Positions 60,841-64,000 of a stretch of 64,000 nt of DNA are shown in pieces. The translations under genes and the position numbers were made by a program. The notes under the pieces are model-generated. The model was not told the DNA's origin, did not search any database, and saw only the letters and a program-made list of their open reading frames with translations. This DNA is from Dyadobacter linearis (GTDB lineage: Bacteria > Bacteroidota > Bacteroidia > Cytophagales > Spirosomataceae), in NCBI RefSeq assembly GCF_907165045.1, contig NZ_CAJRAU010000004.1, positions 479,037 through 543,036 of the forward strand. Direction: 5' to 3'. Numbering within the stretch: the first letter of the stretch is position 1; each line of letters opens with the position of its first letter.

Positions 60841-63837
60841 ATGAATTTTCTACTAAAACTTGTATTCGCAGCGGGGCTCGTCAGCCCGGTTGTGGCGGCT
60901 TCGAATGATGACAGTAGAGTTTCGCCTTTGGGCACCGAAAATGTAATCAGAAATCCTTATGCGGCGGCCGACGAGCCATTTACAATCGCAACCGACTCTA
61001 CTAAAAGAGTGGCAGCGACCAATGCTGTGGTATTGTGCGGTGGAGTGAAGTGGACACACGGAGAATTTTTGGGACGAACAAATGACGGTCGGCCAGTTAA
61101 TACCCATGTAGTTGAAAATCGGGTGTACCTGAACTGGGACGGTACGATAGCCAATAATGTGGATATTATTTACAATCTACAAGGCACTAAGTTTCCGCAC
61201 AATTCTACGAATGAGCCTATTATAAAGGGGTGTCTCAACATGCCCGATCCAAGCACCGCTTCGGTGAATTTGCTGGGACGTTCGGGGGATAAGATCACTT
61301 GTAACGGCCATGTGATGGACAATGGGGATTTGCTCGGTGTTTTTGTAGATAATGGCGCATCTACTTATCAATACACAAAGTATGTAGATGGCAAACTGTA
61401 CGTGATGATTAAGCAAGGCATTAATGATGAGCGTACAACGAACTACAATTATAGTCTGATGCCAGAGACTATTGAAAAGAGACATGGCAGCTACATGGAT
61501 TCAAAATGGGATGGTAAATTCACATTGCAAATGTTGAATAGCTGTTACTGGCCTGGCAACTCTAAAACTGGAACTATCATTTCGGATAACTCCTGCGAAT
61601 CGGGGCCGACGGTTTCAGGGATCACCAATATCACACAAACTGCATTACGCTTTACATTTACAGGGACAAATATTGGTCGGGTAAAATGGCGGATTGAGTC
61701 GGGAGATACGGAATTACGCTCAGGTACTACCGGCGATCTGAATGGTGGAAAAACAGTTAATATTAATTTCAACTCACTAAGTCCCGGAAATTATTCGCTG
61801 GAAGTGGAAGGTGAAAGCTGCTCTTCATCAATTTCGCGTCGTGATTTTACAATTGGCGGGACTGTGACTCCGGACTGTGACTCGGGACCTGCTTTATCCG
61901 ATATTTCAGACATCAGCCAGACCGGATTGCGTTTTGCATTTACCGGCAACGGAATTAGTACAGTAAAATGGAGAATTGAGACGGGCGATACAGAATTGCG
62001 TTCTGGTACTACCGGAGATCTTGGTGGAAGCAAAGCTGCTAACATTAACTTCAACTCTCTCAATCCAGGAAACTATTCACTCGAAATTGAGGGTAATAGC
62101 TGCAAGTCATCTATTTCAAGAAGAGATTTTAGAATCAATGAGCCTGTTGTAACAGATCCAAATTGTGACTCAGGGCCGGCATTATCTGGTATTACCAATA
62201 TCACTCAAACCGCGCTGCGTTTCGCATTTACCGGCAACGGAATTAGTACTGTAAAATGGAGAATTGAGACGGGCGATACAGAATTGCGTTCCGGTACTAC
62301 CGGAGATCTGGGTGGAAGTAAAGCTGCTACCATTAACTTCAATTCTCTTAGTCCTGGAAATTATTCACTTGAAGTTGAGGGTAATAACTGTAAATCATCT
62401 ATCTCTCGTCGTGATTTCACAATTCAGGAACCAGTCGTAACTGATCCTAACTGTGACTCGGGACCTGCATTGTCTGGTATCACAAATATCACTCAAACCG
62501 CGCTGCGTTTCGCATTTACCGGCAACGGGATCAGTACTGTAAAATGGAGAATTGAGACGGGCGATACAGAATTGCGTTCAGGCACTACCGGTGATCTGAA
62601 CGGAGCAAAAGCTGCCAACATTACCTTCAATTCGCTTAATCCAGGTAACTATTCACTTGAAATTGAAGGTAACAGTTGTAAATCATCCATTTCAAGAAGA
62701 GACTTTACGATTGCCGAACCGGTTGTGACTATACCTGACTGCCAGAATGGACCTTCGGTTTCTTCACTCAGCAGCATTACGCCGCAAAGCCTTACAGTGA
62801 ATTTCGGCGGCGATAACCTGCGGACTTTCTCATGGCGGATTTTACAAGGCTCTTATGCAGTAGCTAGCGGCGAGACTGGAAAGCTGGGCGGAAATTCAGC
62901 TCCGGTGACGTTCAACTATTTGAAAAACGGGACCTATACTTTTGAAATGAAGGCATTGGATTGTAAGGCACCAGCCGTTGCGACCCGGAGTTTCAGTGTT
63001 TCAGCTACAGACACACGGACAGCCTGTAAAAAGGGCCCTACCATCCAGTCATTGATCAGTACCAGTGATTCCAAAGTAGAATTCCTTTTTGACGGGGAAG
63101 ACGTTTTCGCGATCGATTGGAAAATCATGAACGATCAGAATAGGGCAGTTCGTCAGAATCGACTAGCTCCTCAGAATAATCACCCGGTTGTCGAATATAG
63201 CAAATTGCCAAATGGTGTTTATACAATGCAAATTGAAGGAGGCTTGTGTAAATCGACAGCAACTGCTGAGCGTTTCAGCATTGGTGTGCCGCTTCCTATT
63301 TACGTATCAAATTTCAAAGGTGATGTTGTTGAAAAAGGCGTGGAGCTTTCGTGGGAAGTAGTTGCGGAGCAGGATGGAAAAGAATTTGAAGTACTTCGCT
63401 ACGACGACAAATTGAAAAATGAGGAAGTACTGGGAACAGTTTCTCTTACGGATCAGCGCACAGGCTGGTACAAGTTTGTGGATGAAAGTCCATTGCTGGG
63501 AATCAATTATTACCAGTTGAAGCAAATCGATGCGGACGGTACATTTACCAAAAGCAAGATCATCTCTGTAAATCCAGGCATTATCCTGGGTACTGTGGTA
63601 GCACCAAACCCTGCACAGGATTATGTTGACATCCAGTTCTCTTCGCGTTCAGCGGGCAACACGGAGGTTTTGATCTACAATGCAGCCGGTGTTGCAGTAG
63701 GTTCATCGCCGATCAAGATTTCAGAAGGTAAAAACGTACATCGCGTTAACGTGAAACGTTTGGTAAACGGAAGCTACTTTATGAAAATCCAACATGCGGG
63801 TGAGCTTTCAAGCTTGCGCTTTACTAAGATGGATTAA
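60841..63837 (+). CDS. Secreted repeat protein with T9SS type A sorting domain
   Basis: A 998-residue exported protein. The signal peptide is MNFLLKLVFAAGLVSPVVAA. Residues 21-250 form a unique domain (VLCGGVKWTHGEFLGRTNDG, then CLNMPDPSTASVNLLGRSGD). Six repeats of 94-96 residues follow, with first Cys at 252, 346, 442, 538, 634 and 729. Each opens C-x-S/N-GP and contains VKWRIETGDTELRSGTTGDL or a diverged form. The end (about 815-998) has a beta domain (VELSWEVVAEQDGKEFEVLR) and a T9SS tail (VAPNPAQDYVDIQF, then VNGSYFMKIQHAG). It is probably carried to the cell surface by the type IX system. Ligand unknown. Confidence 0.87.
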   Translation: MNFLLKLVFAAGLVSPVVAASNDDSRVSPLGTENVIRNPYAAADEPFTIATDSTKRVAATNAVVLCGGVKWTHGEFLGRTNDGRPVNTHVVENRVYLNWDGTIANNVDIIYNLQGTKFPHNSTNEPIIKGCLNMPDPSTASVNLLGRSGDKITCNGHVMDNGDLLGVFVDNGASTYQYTKYVDGKLYVMIKQGINDERTTNYNYSLMPETIEKRHGSYMDSKWDGKFTLQMLNSCYWPGNSKTGTIISDNSCESGPTVSGITNITQTALRFTFTGTNIGRVKWRIESGDTELRSGTTGDLNGGKTVNINFNSLSPGNYSLEVEGESCSSSISRRDFTIGGTVTPDCDSGPALSDISDISQTGLRFAFTGNGISTVKWRIETGDTELRSGTTGDLGGSKAANINFNSLNPGNYSLEIEGNSCKSSISRRDFRINEPVVTDPNCDSGPALSGITNITQTALRFAFTGNGISTVKWRIETGDTELRSGTTGDLGGSKAATINFNSLSPGNYSLEVEGNNCKSSISRRDFTIQEPVVTDPNCDSGPALSGITNITQTALRFAFTGNGISTVKWRIETGDTELRSGTTGDLNGAKAANITFNSLNPGNYSLEIEGNSCKSSISRRDFTIAEPVVTIPDCQNGPSVSSLSSITPQSLTVNFGGDNLRTFSWRILQGSYAVASGETGKLGGNSAPVTFNYLKNGTYTFEMKALDCKAPAVATRSFSVSATDTRTACKKGPTIQSLISTSDSKVEFLFDGEDVFAIDWKIMNDQNRAVRQNRLAPQNNHPVVEYSKLPNGVYTMQIEGGLCKSTATAERFSIGVPLPIYVSNFKGDVVEKGVELSWEVVAEQDGKEFEVLRYDDKLKNEEVLGTVSLTDQRTGWYKFVDESPLLGINYYQLKQIDADGTFTKSKIISVNPGIILGTVVAPNPAQDYVDIQFSSRSAGNTEVLIYNAAGVAVGSSPIKISEGKNVHRVNVKRLVNGSYFMKIQHAGELSSLRFTKMD
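61876..62739 (+). repeat. Three 288-bp in-frame tandem repeats
   Basis: Units begin at 61876, 62164 and 62452, each exactly 288 bp (96 codons). Blocks of tens of bases are unchanged between copies, notably around the segment coding for TGNGISTVKWRIETGDTELR. The third and second copies appear closer to each other than to the first. Flanking copies (61594 and 62740) are more diverged. Confidence 0.9.
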
Positions 63838-63873
63838 TCTTAAGACTTGAATATTGAAAGAGCCGCTCAGCAA

Positions 63874-64000
63874 TGCACTGCCCCCAAAAAGTTAGACACT
63901 TCTTGGGGGCATTTTTATGGTTAATTACAAAAAACACAGTTTGAATTTTAAGCTTAGGCTTGTTAAGGCTTATTTGAATGGCGGTAGTTATACGGGTTTG
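63874..64000 (+). mobile_element. Left end of an IS3-family-like insertion sequence (partial)
   Basis: The end starts near TGCACTGCCCCCAAAAAG (63874-63891), of the TG...CCCCCAAAAAGTTAGACA type seen in IS3-group elements. TGCCCCCAA (63879-63887) and TTGGGGGCA (63903-63911) form a 9-bp perfect hairpin before the transposase start. The right end is outside the window, so its exact border and target duplication cannot be seen. Confidence 0.7.
63917..64000 (+). CDS. Transposase OrfA-like protein, N-terminus (partial)
   Basis: An ATG at 63917 opens a frame of 28 codons that runs off the window: it starts MVNYKKHSLNFKLRLVKAYL and goes on with NGGSYTGL. The pattern of a basic start, F-K-x-x-L-V-x-A-Y-L and then G-G-S is the beginning of the HTH_28/IS3 OrfA domain. 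It lies just inside the insertion-sequence end. Whether the element is intact cannot be told from this window. Confidence 0.65.
   Translation, partial: MVNYKKHSLNFKLRLVKAYLNGGSYTGL

Noticed and set aside
61876..62739. CRISPR-like or non-coding tandem array
   Set aside because: The 288-bp repeats are contiguous, in frame and coding; there are no short repeats with unique spacers anywhere in the window.

Overview
The window looks like a chromosomal segment of an aerobic, Gram-negative member of the Bacteroidota. The order Cytophagales and the Dyadobacter/Spirosoma group are the best guess. The evidence is a C-terminal type IX secretion sorting domain, FecR/ECF sigma pairs, an STN-domain surface protein, promoters of the TTG-N20-TAnnTTTG type, lack of Shine-Dalgarno sequences and use of TTG starts. 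Gene density is high, with many 4-base overlaps. No prophage or CRISPR array is present, and the only mobile element is the left end of an IS3-like insertion sequence at the right edge.

Layout. Bases 1-13,000 carry a DUF2911 tail, an NTF2-like protein, a sorbosone-dehydrogenase-like lipoprotein, a TetR-SDR-DUF2798 unit with two matching operator palindromes, a FabF, a HAD phosphatase, an EamA permease, a methyltransferase/divergent UbiA pair, two metallopeptidases (M28, M17) and an ATP-grasp enzyme. Bases 13,000-23,200 carry a DUF1016 nuclease, uxaB with a divergent LacI regulator, a NUDIX hydrolase, a methionine-type aminotransferase, an Xre-RES toxin-antitoxin pair, a LolC/E-like permease and nadE. 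Bases 23,200-31,400 are an envelope-sensing region: an ECF sigma/FecR/STN-repeat operon, a DUF2807 lipoprotein, a VanX-like dipeptidase, a LiaF-like/PspC cluster and a degenerate TrpF-like barrel. Bases 31,400-38,000 hold galM-galK, a hydroxyacid dehydrogenase, a HEAT-like protein, fumC and a glucosamine-6-phosphate-deaminase-type enzyme.

Bases 38,000-50,400 hold the methionine logic. A cobalamin riboswitch precedes B12-independent metE, and B12-dependent metH lies about 6 kb further on, divergent from an Lrp-type regulator and preceded by an Lrp-box-like palindrome. Between them are a thioesterase, an acyltransferase, a Ppx/GppA phosphatase and an ECF sigma factor paired with an unusual anti-sigma/beta-barrel fusion. 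Bases 50,400-60,100 carry a nucleoside transporter, YihY, SppA, SixA, XerD, AroQ and an M14 peptidase. A tRNA-Glu follows, then a 998-residue secreted repeat protein with a T9SS tail, and then the insertion sequence.

The least explained structures are two palindromes built from short tandem repeats. One is about 300 bp of 10-bp units between metE and the thioesterase. The other is 64 bp of 8-bp units after aroQ. In both, the perfect stem begins at the stop codon of the upstream gene.
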